64,000 nucleotides of DNA from Pseudoselenomonas ruminantium (GCA_015058625.1 SVCA01000001.1:310001-374000), one strand, 5' to 3'; numbered from the stretch's first letter, positions 33,916 to 43,151 are shown. Notes: generated from the sequence alone by a model not told the origin. Numbers and translations are program-made.

Positions 33916-35835
33916 TTAGAATTCTTCGCTCTTGCTGGCGATTTTTTCCTGAACGTATTTAATGAAGTCGTCAACCTTCATGGTTTCGCTGTCCTTCACG
34001 CCACGTTTGCGGACGGCTGCCGTACCGTCAGCCATTTCCTGGTCACCGACAACCAGCGTGTACGGCGTCTTCTTGACCTGGCTTTCACGGATTTTGTAGC
34101 CCGTCTTTTCGTTGCGGTCATCCACTTCAACACGCAGGCCAAGGTCAAACATTTTCTTCTTGAGCTCGTAAGCGTAATCGGCATGTTTGTCCGTAATCGG
34201 CAGGATGCGAACCTGAACCGGAGCCAGCCAAGTCGGGAACGCACCGGCATAGTTTTCAATGAGGATGCCGATAAAGCGTTCAATGGAGCCGTAAACCACG
34301 CGATGCAGCATAACCGGACGATGCTTTTCGCCGTCTTCGCCCACATACGTCAGGTCGAATTTTTCCGGCATCAGCATATCGAGCTGAATCGTACCGCACT
34401 GCCACGTACGGCCGATGGAATCGCGCAGATGGAAGTCAATCTTCGGGCCGTAGAACGCGCCGTCACCTTCGTTGATAACGTACTTGAGGCCGCGGTGTTC
34501 CAAAGCATTGCGCAGAGCATTCGTAGCATTTTCCCAGATTTCATCAGAACCCATGGAGTCCTCCGGACGCGTGGAGAGTTCTGCCGTGTACTTCAGACCA
34601 AACGTGCTGTAGACTTCATCGAAGAGGTCAATCGTATGCTGGATTTCATCCTCAATCTGTGCCGGCGTGATGAAGAGATGCGCATCATCCTGCGTGAAGT
34701 TGCGGACACGGAACAGGCCATGGAGTGCGCCGGAGAGCTCGTGACGATGCACAATACCCAGTTCGCCAAGGCGCAGAGGCAGGTCACGATAGCTGTGCTG
34801 ATGGGATTTATACACGAGCATGCCGCCCGGACAGTTCATGGGTTTTACGGCATAATCTTCATCGTCAATCTTCGTGAAGTACATGTTTTCTTTGTAGTGA
34901 TCCCAATGGCCGGAAGTCTCCCAGAGCTTGCGGTTCATGATCATCGGGGTCTTGATTTCCTGATAGCCATAACGGCGATGTACTTCGCGCCAGTAGTTGA
35001 TAAGTTCGTTGCGGACGACCATGCCGTTCGGATGGAAGAACGGGAAGCCCGGACCTTCTTCGTGCAGGCTGAACAGGTCAAGTTCCTTGCCCAGTTTCCG
35101 ATGGTCACGCTTAGCTGCTTCTTCGAGCATATGCAGGTATTCATCGAGGTCAGCCTGCTTTTCAAAAGCCGTACCATAGATGCGCTGCAGCATCTTGTTC
35201 TTTTCGCTGCCGCGCCAGTAAGCACCAGCTACACTCTGCAGCTTCAAGGCCTTAACCTTGCCCGTGGATAATACATGAGGGCCGGCGCAGAGGTCGGTGA
35301 ATTCGCCCTGCGTATAGAGCGTAATCAGCGCATCTTCCGGCAGGTCGTTGATGAGTTCCACCTTGTAGCTTTCGCCCATTTCCTCAAACATCTTGAGGGC
35401 ATCGGCGCGGCTGACCTCTTTGCGTTCGAGCTTGAGGTTTTCCTTGACGATTTTCTTCATTTCCTTTTCGATATCCTTGAGGTCAGCTTCACCGAGCTGG
35501 CGGTCCATATCGATATCGTAGTAGAAACCATTGTCAATAGCCGGGCCGATAGCCAGCTTTACATTGTCTTCCTTGTAGAGGCGTTTTACAGCCTGTGCCA
35601 AGATATGAGAAGCCGTGTGTCTGAGTGCCCAGCGGCCATCTGCTTCTTCAAACGTCAGAAACTCTACCGTGCAGTCCTTATCGAGAACCGTCGTGAGGTC
35701 TTTCGTTTCGCCGTCAATCTTGGCAGCCAAAACTTTCTTGGCCAGGCTGTTGCTGACCTGTTTTACAAAATCCAGAACGCTGACGCCCGCTTCTACTTCG
35801 CGAACGGAACCGTCCTTCAACGTAATCTTTAACAT
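33916..35835 (-). CDS. thrS: Threonyl-tRNA synthetase
   Basis: A 639-residue class II synthetase. It has an N-terminal TGS domain (1-61), an editing domain with HTASH at 73-77, and a catalytic core with motif 2 around RHELSGALHGLFRVRNFTQDD. The zinc Cys lies in VKPMNCPGGMLVY. Motif 3 is in ERFIGILIENYAGAFP and an anticodon-binding domain follows. The start at 35833-35835 (MLKITLKDGS) has AGGAGG seven bases upstream. The frame stays open to 36051, but that stretch is the T-box leader. Expression is predicted to follow uncharged tRNA-Thr. Confidence 0.97.
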   Translation of the reverse strand: MLKITLKDGSVREVEAGVSVLDFVKQVSNSLAKKVLAAKIDGETKDLTTVLDKDCTVEFLTFEEADGRWALRHTASHILAQAVKRLYKEDNVKLAIGPAIDNGFYYDIDMDRQLGEADLKDIEKEMKKIVKENLKLERKEVSRADALKMFEEMGESYKVELINDLPEDALITLYTQGEFTDLCAGPHVLSTGKVKALKLQSVAGAYWRGSEKNKMLQRIYGTAFEKQADLDEYLHMLEEAAKRDHRKLGKELDLFSLHEEGPGFPFFHPNGMVVRNELINYWREVHRRYGYQEIKTPMIMNRKLWETSGHWDHYKENMYFTKIDDEDYAVKPMNCPGGMLVYKSHQHSYRDLPLRLGELGIVHRHELSGALHGLFRVRNFTQDDAHLFITPAQIEDEIQHTIDLFDEVYSTFGLKYTAELSTRPEDSMGSDEIWENATNALRNALEHRGLKYVINEGDGAFYGPKIDFHLRDSIGRTWQCGTIQLDMLMPEKFDLTYVGEDGEKHRPVMLHRVVYGSIERFIGILIENYAGAFPTWLAPVQVRILPITDKHADYAYELKKKMFDLGLRVEVDDRNEKTGYKIRESQVKKTPYTLVVGDQEMADGTAAVRKRGVKDSETMKVDDFIKYVQEKIASKSEEF

Positions 35836-35854
35836 ACAATTCCCTCCTAAAATC

Positions 35855-35886
35855 AAAAAAGCTCCGTCCCTAAATAGGGACGAAGC
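35855..35886 (-). terminator. T-box terminator of thrS
   Basis: GCTTCGTCCC-TATTTA-GGGACGGAGC followed by TTTTTT on the minus strand. It competes with the antiterminator containing the T-box motif. Confidence 0.85.
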
Positions 35887-36113
35887 TATAGCATCGTGGT
35901 TCCACCCTGATTGCCACAGACTATGCCCATGGCCACTCAGCGCTTGTAACGATAGCGTAACCGTCTGCCAATACTGATGGGCCCAGCCCACGTTCCTGCC
36001 AGCAGCTCCAAAGTGGTAACAGCAACAACTAACCCAGAACCCTTGCACCATACAGGTTCCTCTCTAAGAGCCGTTTCCTCACTGTCATGTCTTTGTCTTT
36101 GCCTTTAACCGAT
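35855..36113 (-). promoter_or_regulatory. T-box leader, threonine specific
   Basis: The T-box motif AGGGTGGAACCACG is at 35895-35908 on the minus strand. Stem I starts with AGAGAGGAAC and contains GTTACCACTTTGGAGC, where ACC is in the specifier position for threonine. The leader ends in a terminator before thrS. Confidence 0.92.
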
Positions 36114-36119
36114 AGACAT

Positions 36120-36148
36120 ATTATAGGTTGCCCAAGTTGACATGTCAA
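36120..36148 (-). promoter_or_regulatory. thrS promoter
   Basis: TTGACA (36143-36148), 17 bases, TATAAT (36120-36125) on the minus strand. The -35 is one half of the palindrome TTGACATGTCAA. Confidence 0.85.
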
Positions 36149-36264
36149 GGGATAACATCAAATTCCCCTGTAAAAAATTCCCCTGCCCTTTTCACTTGCC
36201 ATGGCAGGGTTATGAGCTGCCAAAGTTGAATAAGTATAGCATAAATCTAAAGGAGGCAGTAAAA

Positions 36265-36645
36265 ATGAGTATTATCAGCGGACTAATCGGCAATGCGGCG
36301 GAAACGGATATCGAAGATGTAAAAAAAGACTACGGCAAACTATTGGGCAAGAGTGAACAGGTAATCCAGGCCTACCAATGGGTGCGTGACCTGCTTATCT
36401 TCACTGACTACAGGCTGATACTGGTGGATATACAGGGTGCTACCGGCAAAAAAGTCGATTACCACTCCATTCCCTACAAGAGTATCCGCCACTTCGCCGT
36501 AGAATCCACCGGGCACTTTGACCTGGAGGCGGAGCTCAAAATCTGGGTAGCCGGTCTTGGTGCTGAACCACTGGTCTACACCTTCAGCAAAGACGCCGAC
36601 GTCTACCGCGTACAAGCCCTGCTGGCTGAATGCGTCGGCAAATAA
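36265..36645 (+). CDS. PH-domain (bPH/YvbH-like) protein
   Basis: A 126-residue soluble protein beginning MSIISGLIGNAAETDIEDVK. YQWVRDLLIFTDYRLILVDIQG, KKVDYHSIPYKSIRHFAVES and FDLEAELKIWV are the features of the bacterial PH domain family of the YvbH/YozO type. These are small lipid- or peptide-binding-like folds with no known biochemical role. The start ATG has AGGAGG nine bases upstream. It is followed 36 bases later by the VWA protein gene on the same strand, and together they may be one unit. Confidence 0.82.
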   Translation: MSIISGLIGNAAETDIEDVKKDYGKLLGKSEQVIQAYQWVRDLLIFTDYRLILVDIQGATGKKVDYHSIPYKSIRHFAVESTGHFDLEAELKIWVAGLGAEPLVYTFSKDADVYRVQALLAECVGK

Positions 36646-36681
36646 GCAAAAAGAACGGATAAAAAACAGGAGCTGATTCAC

Positions 36682-37473
36682 GTGTATAAAACTTTAATAT
36701 CACTGGCAGCGGTGCTCGTCATGAGTACCAGCCTGTGCCTTGCCCGGGAACTGCCAACGGATAAACCGGTAGAAAAACCGTCCACAGAAGTACAACAGCC
36801 GCTGTTCCTGCAGCATGAGCATACGTCTAAATGTATTCTGACCTCTGCCGAACCCGTGCAGATAATCTGCATTCTTGACCGTTCCGGCTCAATGCGCAAG
36901 GTAGCCGAAGATACAATCGGCGGCTATAACACTTTCATAGAAAAACAGAAACAGAAAAAAGGACGCGCCGAAGTTACCACCGTCCTTTTCGATGACAGAT
37001 ACGAAAAAATCGTGGACGCCAAAGATATCCAAAAAGTGCCGGAACTGACCAATAAAAATTACTACCCCCGTGGCATGACGGCCCTGCTTGACGCTGTCGG
37101 CCGCACCATCACCGGCACCATGGATAAAATGAATCAGAACGGCATCTGCCCAGCCAAGCGGCGCGTGCTGTTCCTCATTATGACCGATGGCAAAGAAAAC
37201 AACAGTGTAGAATACACCAAAGCCGACGTAAAAGCCATGATTGATACGGCCTCTAAAGAATATAAATGGAATTTCATCTTCATGGGGGCCAATATCGACT
37301 CCGTATCTGAGGCTGCAGCCCTAGGTATCGGCGCTGACCATGCTGTGAATTACAAACACGACGCCGGCGGCGTAAGACAATCCTTCTCCCGCATGGACGC
37401 CGCCGCCAGCGAAATGCGCGACAAAGGCAGCGTCGGCGAAAGCTGGAAACAAGCCGGCGAACAGCCACAGTAA
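36682..37473 (+). CDS. Exported VWA-domain protein
   Basis: A 263-residue protein with a signal peptide (MYKTLISLAAVLVMSTSLCLA, cleavage near residue 21). A von Willebrand A domain follows with the metal-site motif DRSGSM at 66-71, a conserved Thr in PRGMTALLDAVG and an Asp in LIMTDGKENN. Such domains bind protein partners in a metal-dependent way. The start codon is GTG, with CAGGAG ten bases upstream. It shares a transcript direction with the PH protein and ends before a strong terminator. The target is unknown. Confidence 0.85.
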   Translation: MYKTLISLAAVLVMSTSLCLARELPTDKPVEKPSTEVQQPLFLQHEHTSKCILTSAEPVQIICILDRSGSMRKVAEDTIGGYNTFIEKQKQKKGRAEVTTVLFDDRYEKIVDAKDIQKVPELTNKNYYPRGMTALLDAVGRTITGTMDKMNQNGICPAKRRVLFLIMTDGKENNSVEYTKADVKAMIDTASKEYKWNFIFMGANIDSVSEAAALGIGADHAVNYKHDAGGVRQSFSRMDAAASEMRDKGSVGESWKQAGEQPQ

Positions 37474-37519
37474 ATCCTTTAAACATCTCCCCATCGCTTA
37501 CTGACAAAATTTTCATAGC

Positions 37520-37562
37520 AAAAGGCAGTGACAAAATGCTTGCGCATCTTGTCACTGCCTTT
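37520..37562. terminator. Bidirectional terminator between the VWA gene and tyrA
   Basis: AAAGGCAGTGACAA pairs with TTGTCACTGCCTTT around a short loop; it lies 15 bases from the tyrA stop and serves both converging genes. Confidence 0.85.
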
Positions 37563-37577
37563 CAGTATTCTATGCAG

Positions 37578-38474
37578 TTAGTTCGGGTCGAATTTGTTTT
37601 GAGCGTTTTCGAGCAAGGCGTCTCGGCGTTTCTTGGAGGCGGTGAAGTAGTCGTAGACGGCCTGTCTGTCCTGATTTTCGCAGGCTGTAATCACGCTGCC
37701 GATAATTTCCTGCAAGGTCCTGAGGTTGGCGGCAATGGCCTTGCCGTTGGTCATGCAGATATCTGCCCACATATCGGCATTGGACGAGGCGATACGGGTG
37801 GTATCCTTGAAACCGCCGCCAATGAGTTTGATACAGGACTCCATATCGCCGCCGGACTGGTTGAGGAGTGTTACGAGCGCTGCCGCCGCCACATGGGGCA
37901 CATGGCTGATAACGGAAGCGCAGCGGTCATGCTTGGCGATATCGAGCGTTGTGAAGTTGGCCCCGGTATGCCGCAGCACGCTCATAAGTTTATCGTGAGC
38001 TTCCTTAGGCGCGCCTGTATCTTCTACAATCACATACGCCTTGCCGACAAACAAATCCTTTTTCGCCGCCGTCACACCACTCTTTTCCCGGCCCGTCATG
38101 GGATGGCCGGCGATGTAGTAGATATCCGGGGGCAGAATCTTTTGCAGGTGCTCCCAGATATACTGCTTGGTACTGCCGGCGTCGGTGATAATCGCGCCTT
38201 TTTTCAGATAGGGCAGTATCTTTTCCACCATGGGCACGATTTGCAGCACCGGCGGACTCAAAAAGATGATATCCGCCTGCTCCACAACGGCTTTTACGTC
38301 CGGTGAGGCAAAGTCCACAGCTCCGAGTTCCATAGCCTTGTCCATGGAGGCCTGGCTGCGGCACAGGCCGGTGATGTAGATATCATCGCCGAGCTTGTCC
38401 TTCAGGCACAGCCCCAAAGAACCGCCGATGAGGCCCACACCGATAATGGCCAGCGTTGTTTTTTCCCGTGCCAT
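37578..38474 (-). CDS. tyrA: Prephenate dehydrogenase
   Basis: A 298-residue NAD-dependent enzyme of tyrosine synthesis. GVGLIGGSLGLCLK at about 12-25 is the dinucleotide-binding loop. DAGSTKQYIWEHL, YYIAGHPMTGREKSGV with the conserved His, and ISHVPHVAAAALV follow the TyrA family. No ACT or chorismate mutase domain is attached. It starts 1 base after the end of aroF, so both are read from the Tyr T-box leader. Confidence 0.95.
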   Translation of the reverse strand: MAREKTTLAIIGVGLIGGSLGLCLKDKLGDDIYITGLCRSQASMDKAMELGAVDFASPDVKAVVEQADIIFLSPPVLQIVPMVEKILPYLKKGAIITDAGSTKQYIWEHLQKILPPDIYYIAGHPMTGREKSGVTAAKKDLFVGKAYVIVEDTGAPKEAHDKLMSVLRHTGANFTTLDIAKHDRCASVISHVPHVAAAALVTLLNQSGGDMESCIKLIGGGFKDTTRIASSNADMWADICMTNGKAIAANLRTLQEIIGSVITACENQDRQAVYDYFTASKKRRDALLENAQNKFDPN

Positions 38475-39494
38475 TTATACGGTGCGCTCCATTACCGCCG
38501 CAATTTTGCCCAGGTCCTCCATCAGGCGGTTGAAATTCTTCGGCGTCAAGCTCTGGTCGCCATCGGAAAGCGCCACCTCCGGATGAGGATGTACTTCGAT
38601 GATAAGACCGTCACAGCCGGCAGCCACAGCCGCGCGGGCCATGGGCTGAACCATCTGCCAGCGGCCGGTGCCGTGGCTGGGGTCCACGATGATGGGCAGG
38701 TGGGAAAGTTCCTTGACGGCGGCTACCGCACTGAGGTCCAGCGTATTGCGCGTAAAGGTTTCATACGTACGGATACCGCGCTCGCAGAGAATGACCTGCT
38801 CATTGCCGCCCGCCATAATGTACTCGGCAGCATTGAGCCATTCGCTGATGGTAGCAGACAGGCCGCGCTTGAGCATAACAGGCTTATTGGCCTTGCCCAA
38901 AGCCTTCAAGAGCTGGAAGTTCTGCATATTGCGGGCGCCGACCTGATAGAGGTCAGCGTATTTGCCCACCAGTTCCAAATCGTCCTTGTCCACAATTTCC
39001 GTCACTACTTTGAGGCCTTCCTCGTCCGCTACCTGACGCAGCATCTTGAGGCCGTCTTCGGCAAGGCCCTGAAAATCATAGGGGCTGGTACGGGGCTTAA
39101 AGGCACCGCCGCGCAGGAACTGCGCACCGCCGGCTTTCACGGCCTTGGCAGCTTCTCTTAGCTGCTCGATGCTTTCCACCGAGCAGGGACCTGCCATAAC
39201 CACAATCTGCTTGCCGCCGACCTTCACGCCGTCCACGTCCACGATGGTATCTTCCGGATGGAAATTGCGGCTGACCAATTTATATTTTTCCGTGATGCGG
39301 ACGGTTTTTTCCACACCCTCCATCATGTTCATTTCGAGGTTCGCGATTTTCTTTTTATCGCCGATCACGCCTACGATTGTTACTTCCTCACCTTCCGATA
39401 TATGCGTCCGCAAACCAACAGCTTCCACTTTTTTGATGACTTTTTCTAAATTTTCTTTTGTAGCACTGGGGCTCATTACGATAATCATGTTCAT
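38475..39494 (-). CDS. aroF: 3-deoxy-7-phosphoheptulonate (DAHP) synthase
   Basis: A 339-residue first enzyme of the shikimate pathway, type I-beta. An N-terminal ferredoxin-like regulatory domain ([20 protein letters not shown] to about residue 70) is fused to the barrel. The barrel has [45 protein letters not shown] and [13 protein letters not shown]. The N-terminal domain usually gives feedback inhibition by aromatic amino acids. With tyrA it forms a tyrosine-controlled pair under a Tyr T-box. Confidence 0.95.
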   Translation of the reverse strand: MNMIIVMSPSATKENLEKVIKKVEAVGLRTHISEGEEVTIVGVIGDKKKIANLEMNMMEGVEKTVRITEKYKLVSRNFHPEDTIVDVDGVKVGGKQIVVMAGPCSVESIEQLREAAKAVKAGGAQFLRGGAFKPRTSPYDFQGLAEDGLKMLRQVADEEGLKVVTEIVDKDDLELVGKYADLYQVGARNMQNFQLLKALGKANKPVMLKRGLSATISEWLNAAEYIMAGGNEQVILCERGIRTYETFTRNTLDLSAVAAVKELSHLPIIVDPSHGTGRWQMVQPMARAAVAAGCDGLIIEVHPHPEVALSDGDQSLTPKNFNRLMEDLGKIAAVMERTV

Positions 39495-39533
39495 TCCTCC
39501 ATAATAACATAATCAAGTCAAAGTTCAAATAGA

Positions 39534-39562
39534 AAAAGCCCGCCCCCTCACAGGGACGAGCT
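39534..39562 (-). terminator. T-box terminator of aroF-tyrA
   Basis: AGCTCGTCCCTGTGAGGGGGCGGGCT folds into a hairpin followed by TTTTTC on the minus strand. Confidence 0.8.
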
Positions 39563-39800
39563 GTTATACCCGTGGTACCACCCTGCTTGCTGATGCAAGC
39601 CTCTCTATTCGGATACATACATATCCTAGCCTATGATAACGGTGGCATTCCGGCGCGGCCTACTAATCTGTACATCAGCTGTTCAACCGGCTGCTCAGGA
39701 GTGTATTTCAAAGGTTCCATCTGCGACGTTACACCAGCCCGCCGCTCTCTGTAAAACTTCTGCCTCTTACTTCTCTCCGTCTTTGCATTTACTCTTGTTG
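39534..39800 (-). promoter_or_regulatory. T-box leader, tyrosine specific
   Basis: The T-box motif AGGGTGGTACCACG is at 39571-39584 on the minus strand. In stem I GAAATACACTCCTGAGC places TAC in the specifier position, aligned with the ACC of the thrS leader. This fits tyrosine control of aroF-tyrA. Confidence 0.88.
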
Positions 39801-39806
39801 CTTGAT

Positions 39807-39835
39807 ACTATAGCAGTTTGTAGCCATATTGTCAA
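39807..39835 (-). promoter_or_regulatory. aroF-tyrA promoter
   Basis: TTGACA (39830-39835), 17 bases, TATAGT (39807-39812) on the minus strand. Confidence 0.8.
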
Positions 39836-39884
39836 CCGCAATTTGTAAAATCGCACAGTGTTTCCACCACAGAAAAACTTTTCT

Positions 39885-40337
39885 TCAGACTTTTACCATG
39901 GCGATTTCATCACAGTTGGGGAATTTGGGGCAGTCGATACATTCCTTCCAAACTTTATGCGGAAGCTCTTCCTTATTGATGACCTCAAAGCCTAAAGCCT
40001 TAAAAAACTCCGGCTGATAAGTCAGGGTAAAATACTTTTCAATCCCTAAGACTTCGCCATCTTCTATCAGACGGCGCACAATCTCGGCACCAATGCCTCG
40101 GCGGCGCTTGTCCGGCGCTACCGCCATGGTACGCACCTCTGCCAGCCTGTCCCAGATTATATGGAGTCCGCCCACACCGGCGATACTGCCATCATCATCC
40201 ACGGCTACCACCATATCCCGCAGGGTTTCATAGAGCGTATTGCGGGAACGGGCCAGCATTACCCCCTGTCCGGCATAATCGGCCACCAATTCATAAATGG
40301 CTTCCACATCTTCAAATTTTGCTTTCCGGTAAATCAT
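39885..40337 (-). CDS. GNAT N-acetyltransferase, ArgA-like
   Basis: A 150-residue acetyltransferase. It starts MIYRKAKFEDVEAIYELVAD. The acetyl-CoA loop is VAPDKRRRGIGAEIV, and the tail has FTLTYQPEFFKALGFEVINK and ECIDCPKFPNCDE with three Cys. This matches short GNAT proteins related to amino-acid N-acetyltransferases (N-acetylglutamate synthase-like). Its substrate is not proven; glutamate is plausible. It stands alone between the Tyr T-box promoter and the repeat next to nth. Confidence 0.82.
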   Translation of the reverse strand: MIYRKAKFEDVEAIYELVADYAGQGVMLARSRNTLYETLRDMVVAVDDDGSIAGVGGLHIIWDRLAEVRTMAVAPDKRRRGIGAEIVRRLIEDGEVLGIEKYFTLTYQPEFFKALGFEVINKEELPHKVWKECIDCPKFPNCDEIAMVKV

Positions 40338-40370
40338 GCTCTCATCTCACTTGCTCTATATTAGGTATTT

Positions 40371-40453
40371 CCACCTCATCCGAGCGCTTCGCGCCCACTG
40401 CCCCGGGATTCCACCGGACTCCCGCGACTTCGTCGCCCCCTCAAGGGGAAGGC
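40371..40453 (-). repeat. Intergenic repeat copy, left of nth
   Basis: The stretch from CCACCTCATCCGAGCGC to CCCCTCAAGGGGAAGGCT is an inverted relative of the repeat at 41107-41152. The last residues and stop codon of nth lie inside it. Confidence 0.65.
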
Positions 40454-41088
40454 TGAAAATCTATTGCTGTTGGGCACACATCTGCTAAAGGGCACTTGCC
40501 ACACAACGGCTTGCGGGCTTTACAGATATTCCGTCCATGCCAAATCAGCCAATGATGGGCTGCGGACCATTTCTCCTTGGGGATGGCCTTCATCAGGCCC
40601 TGCTCCACCGCTAAGGGCGTATCCCCTGCCGCCAGCTTCAGCCGGTTGCTAACCCGGAACACATGGGTATCCACCGCAATGGCCGGTTCATTAAAGCCCA
40701 CACTCATGACCACATTGGCAGTCTTGCGGCCTACACCGGGAAGTTCCTGCAGTTTTTCAAAATTGGCAGGAACTGCCCCACCATACTGCTCGCAGAGAAT
40801 CTGACAGGTGGCCATGATGTTTTTCGCCTTGTTGCGAAAAAGTCCGCAGTCGCGTATTTCTTCTTCCAATGCAGGCAATCCCAGCGAAAGAACAGCTTCC
40901 GGCGTGGCCGCTTTCTGAAACAGCCGGGCCGTAGTCACATTCACCCGCTTATCGGTACATTGAGCCGACAGAATCACCGCAATCAAGAGTTCAAAGGGAT
41001 TGCGGAAAATCAGTGCAGGCTTGGTATCCTTATAGACTTCCCCTAAAATGCGTATCTGTTCTTCCTTAATTTTTTTCGTAACACGCAT
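40441..41088 (-). CDS. nth: Endonuclease III
   Basis: A 215-residue DNA glycosylase/AP lyase for oxidised pyrimidines. The helix-hairpin-helix ELPGVGRKTANVV holds Lys122, and Asp140 lies in AIAVDTHVFRV, the two catalytic residues. The iron-sulfur loop is Cys189-x6-Cys196-x2-Cys199-x5-Cys205. The C-terminus (IDFQPSP) is encoded within an intergenic repeat, so the gene end has been remodelled. The gene is flanked by repeat copies in opposite orientation. Confidence 0.95.
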   Translation of the reverse strand: MRVTKKIKEEQIRILGEVYKDTKPALIFRNPFELLIAVILSAQCTDKRVNVTTARLFQKAATPEAVLSLGLPALEEEIRDCGLFRNKAKNIMATCQILCEQYGGAVPANFEKLQELPGVGRKTANVVMSVGFNEPAIAVDTHVFRVSNRLKLAAGDTPLAVEQGLMKAIPKEKWSAAHHWLIWHGRNICKARKPLCGKCPLADVCPTAIDFQPSP

Positions 41089-41106
41089 AATGCTCTCCTA
41101 TACATA

Positions 41107-41210
41107 AGCCTTCCCCTCTGGGGAAGGTGGGCGCGCAGCGCTCGGATGAGGTGTCTTAGCTATACCTCATCCGCCCCCTAACGGGGCACCTTCTCCATAG
41201 GAGAAGGCTG
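41107..41210. repeat. Intergenic repeat, inverted pair right of nth
   Basis: Two related sub-units face each other: 41107-41152 (GCCTTCCCCTCTGGGGAAGG...GGATGAGGT) and 41163-41210 (ACCTCATCC...CCTTCTCCATAGGAGAAGGCT). Each ends in its own small palindrome and together they form a long hairpin. The first is the inverted relative of the copy at 40371-40453. Confidence 0.75.
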
Positions 41211-41214
41211 TTTT

Positions 41215-42576
41215 TTAGTTTGTCAAGCTCCGAATCGGCGCCGGGATACGGCCGCCGCGGGCGATAAAAGCATCCGAGCTGTACTGGTTGCGTACCGGTA
41301 CAATGGGGCAGTAGCCCAAAAGGCCGCCAAATTCCACCATGTCTCCGACCTTCTTGCCCGGCACAGGAATTACGCGAACAGCCGTGGTTTTGTTGTTAAT
41401 CATGCCAATAGCCGCTTCATCGGCAATAATGCCGGAAATCGTTGCCGCACTCGTGTCGCCTTCAATGGCAATCATATCGAGGCCTACCGAGCAGACGCAG
41501 GTCATGGCTTCGAGTTTTTCCAAAGACAGGCTGCCGGTCTTGATGGCGTTAATCATGCCTTCGTCCTCGCTGACCGGAATGAAAGCACCAGAGAGGCCAC
41601 CAACATGAGAAGAAGCCATCAGGCCGCCCTTCTTCACCGCGTCATTAAGGAGTGCCAGAGCCGCCGTCGTGCCTGGCGCACCGCAGCTTTCAATGCCCAT
41701 TTCTTCGATAATGCGGGCCACACTGTCACCTACTGCCGGGGTCGGTGCCAACGACAGGTCGATGATGCCGAAGGGTACGCCCAGACGCTTGGACGCTTCG
41801 CGGGCCACCAACTGGCCTACGCGGGTAATCTTGAAAGCCGTCTTTTTGATGGTTTCGGCAATCTCCGTGAAGTCAGCGCCCTTCTTGGCTTCCAGCGCAT
41901 GTTTAACCACGCCCGGGCCGCTGACGCCAACGCTTACGACTTTGTCCGCTTCGCTGACACCATGGAAGGCACCAGCCATAAAGGGATTATCCCCGGGAGC
42001 ATTACAGAAAACGACGAGTTTGGCACACCCCAGCGCATCATTATCGCGGGTAAGTTCTGCCGTGCGCTTGATGACCTCGCCCATTTCCCGGACGCAGTCC
42101 ATATTGATACCAGTCTTGGTGGAACCAAGATTTACAGACGAGCAGACGACATCCGTCGTTGCCAGTGCCTGCGGAATCGAGTTAATCAGAATGCGGTCAC
42201 CGTTGGTAAAGCCCTTTTCCACCAGAGCAGAAAAACCACCGATGAAGTTGACACCGATTTCCTTGGCGGCCCTGTCCATGGCTTCTGCCACCGGCACATA
42301 GGAATCCGTCTTGCAGGCATCCGCTGCAATGGCAATCGGCGTAACGGACACGCGCTTATGGATGATGGGGATACCGTATTCCGCTTCAATATCCTCACCC
42401 GTCTTTACGAGGAACTCCGCCGACTTGGTAATCTTGTCATACACATTGCGGCAAAACTGGTCCATATTCGGATGCGCACAATCCCGCAGGGAAATGCCCA
42501 TGGTAATGGTACGCACGTCCAGTTTGTTCTCGGTAATCATCTCATTTGTTTCAATGATATTGTCTATGCTAATCAA
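41215..42576 (-). CDS. UPF0210/PFL-like (DUF711) family protein
   Basis: A 453-residue soluble protein of the UPF0210 family, built on a fold distantly like pyruvate formate-lyase. It contains [41 protein letters not shown] and a C-terminal [14 protein letters not shown]. No reaction is established. The start is TTG ([10 protein letters not shown]) with GGAGG eight bases upstream. It forms an operon with the ACT-domain gene before it; this pair is conserved in Firmicutes, which hints that the ACT protein regulates it. Confidence 0.88.
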   Translation of the reverse strand: MISIDNIIETNEMITENKLDVRTITMGISLRDCAHPNMDQFCRNVYDKITKSAEFLVKTGEDIEAEYGIPIIHKRVSVTPIAIAADACKTDSYVPVAEAMDRAAKEIGVNFIGGFSALVEKGFTNGDRILINSIPQALATTDVVCSSVNLGSTKTGINMDCVREMGEVIKRTAELTRDNDALGCAKLVVFCNAPGDNPFMAGAFHGVSEADKVVSVGVSGPGVVKHALEAKKGADFTEIAETIKKTAFKITRVGQLVAREASKRLGVPFGIIDLSLAPTPAVGDSVARIIEEMGIESCGAPGTTAALALLNDAVKKGGLMASSHVGGLSGAFIPVSEDEGMINAIKTGSLSLEKLEAMTCVCSVGLDMIAIEGDTSAATISGIIADEAAIGMINNKTTAVRVIPVPGKKVGDMVEFGGLLGYCPIVPVRNQYSSDAFIARGGRIPAPIRSLTN

Positions 42577-42600
42577 AAACTTATCCTCCTAAAGGTCACA

Positions 42601-42870
42601 TCAGATGTTGTGCATTACATTGAAGATATCGGCATGCTGCGCCTTGATATCCACGTTGATTTCCTGACCGCTTTCCTTGAGCTTCTTCTGCAGATCCACC
42701 AGCTTAATCTTGCTGCTGCTGATTTCCGCAATCAGAATCATATTAAAGTAGCCATCCAGGATGTTCTGATTGATAGACAGAATGTTGACATTGTTCTCGG
42801 CGAGAATCTGGCTAACCATGGCGATAATGCCTACACGGTCTTTGCCTACAACGGTTACTACAAGTTTCAT
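42601..42870 (-). CDS. ACT-domain protein (UPF0237)
   Basis: An 89-residue single ACT domain starting MKLVVTVVGKDRVGIIAMVS, with ENNVNILSINQNILDGYFNM. ACT domains bind amino acids and change partner activity. The genes for this protein and the UPF0210 protein are 24 bases apart on one strand. An inverted repeat lies 35 bases upstream. Confidence 0.9.
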   Translation of the reverse strand: MKLVVTVVGKDRVGIIAMVSQILAENNVNILSINQNILDGYFNMILIAEISSSKIKLVDLQKKLKESGQEINVDIKAQHADIFNVMHNI

Positions 42871-42904
42871 TTACACATTTCTCCTTCAATTCCAAATTCA
42901 CCTG

Positions 42905-42931
42905 CACATTGTGTAAATATAGAACAATGTG
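42905..42931. repeat. Inverted repeat upstream of the ACT-domain gene
   Basis: CACATTGT (42905-42912) and ACAATGTG (42924-42931) are perfect inverted copies 11 bases apart; TTGACA lies next to the right copy on the minus strand. It could be an operator. The rest of 42935-43120 is AT-rich and shows nothing else. Confidence 0.4.
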
Positions 42932-43122
42932 TCAACACAAACAAACTCATAAAACTACATTTTCAATTATATCAGTGTCTGCACCAAAAACCAATAGCTC
43001 ATAAAAAAAACTTTAACGCCTGTTCCTGTCAATTCAACCATGCCTAAATTGTATACATTTTACGATAATCTCCGTCTATTATTCCAATTAGTTATAGTTT
43101 GAGAAAAAAATCACACTTTACA

Positions 43123-43151
43123 TTGACAAAGCAATAATTAGCACCTATACT
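43123..43151 (+). promoter_or_regulatory. Promoter of the carboxyltransferase gene
   Basis: TTGACA (43123-43128), 17 bases, TATACT (43146-43151). It leaves a leader of about 140 bases containing the hairpin ACGCATAA..TTATGCGT (43251-43273). Confidence 0.8.

Noticed and set aside
33910..35271. Long plus-strand open frame opposite thrS
   Set aside because: It is the antisense shadow of thrS; no ribosome binding site or family resemblance, and thrS is certain.
35836..36051. N-terminal extension of ThrS to 36051
   Set aside because: This stretch is the T-box leader with its motif and terminator; ThrS proteins begin with the TGS domain at MLKITL.
41605..43047. 480-codon plus-strand open frame over the UPF0210 and ACT genes
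   Set aside because: It spans two identified minus-strand genes and their gap, with no start signals or family features.
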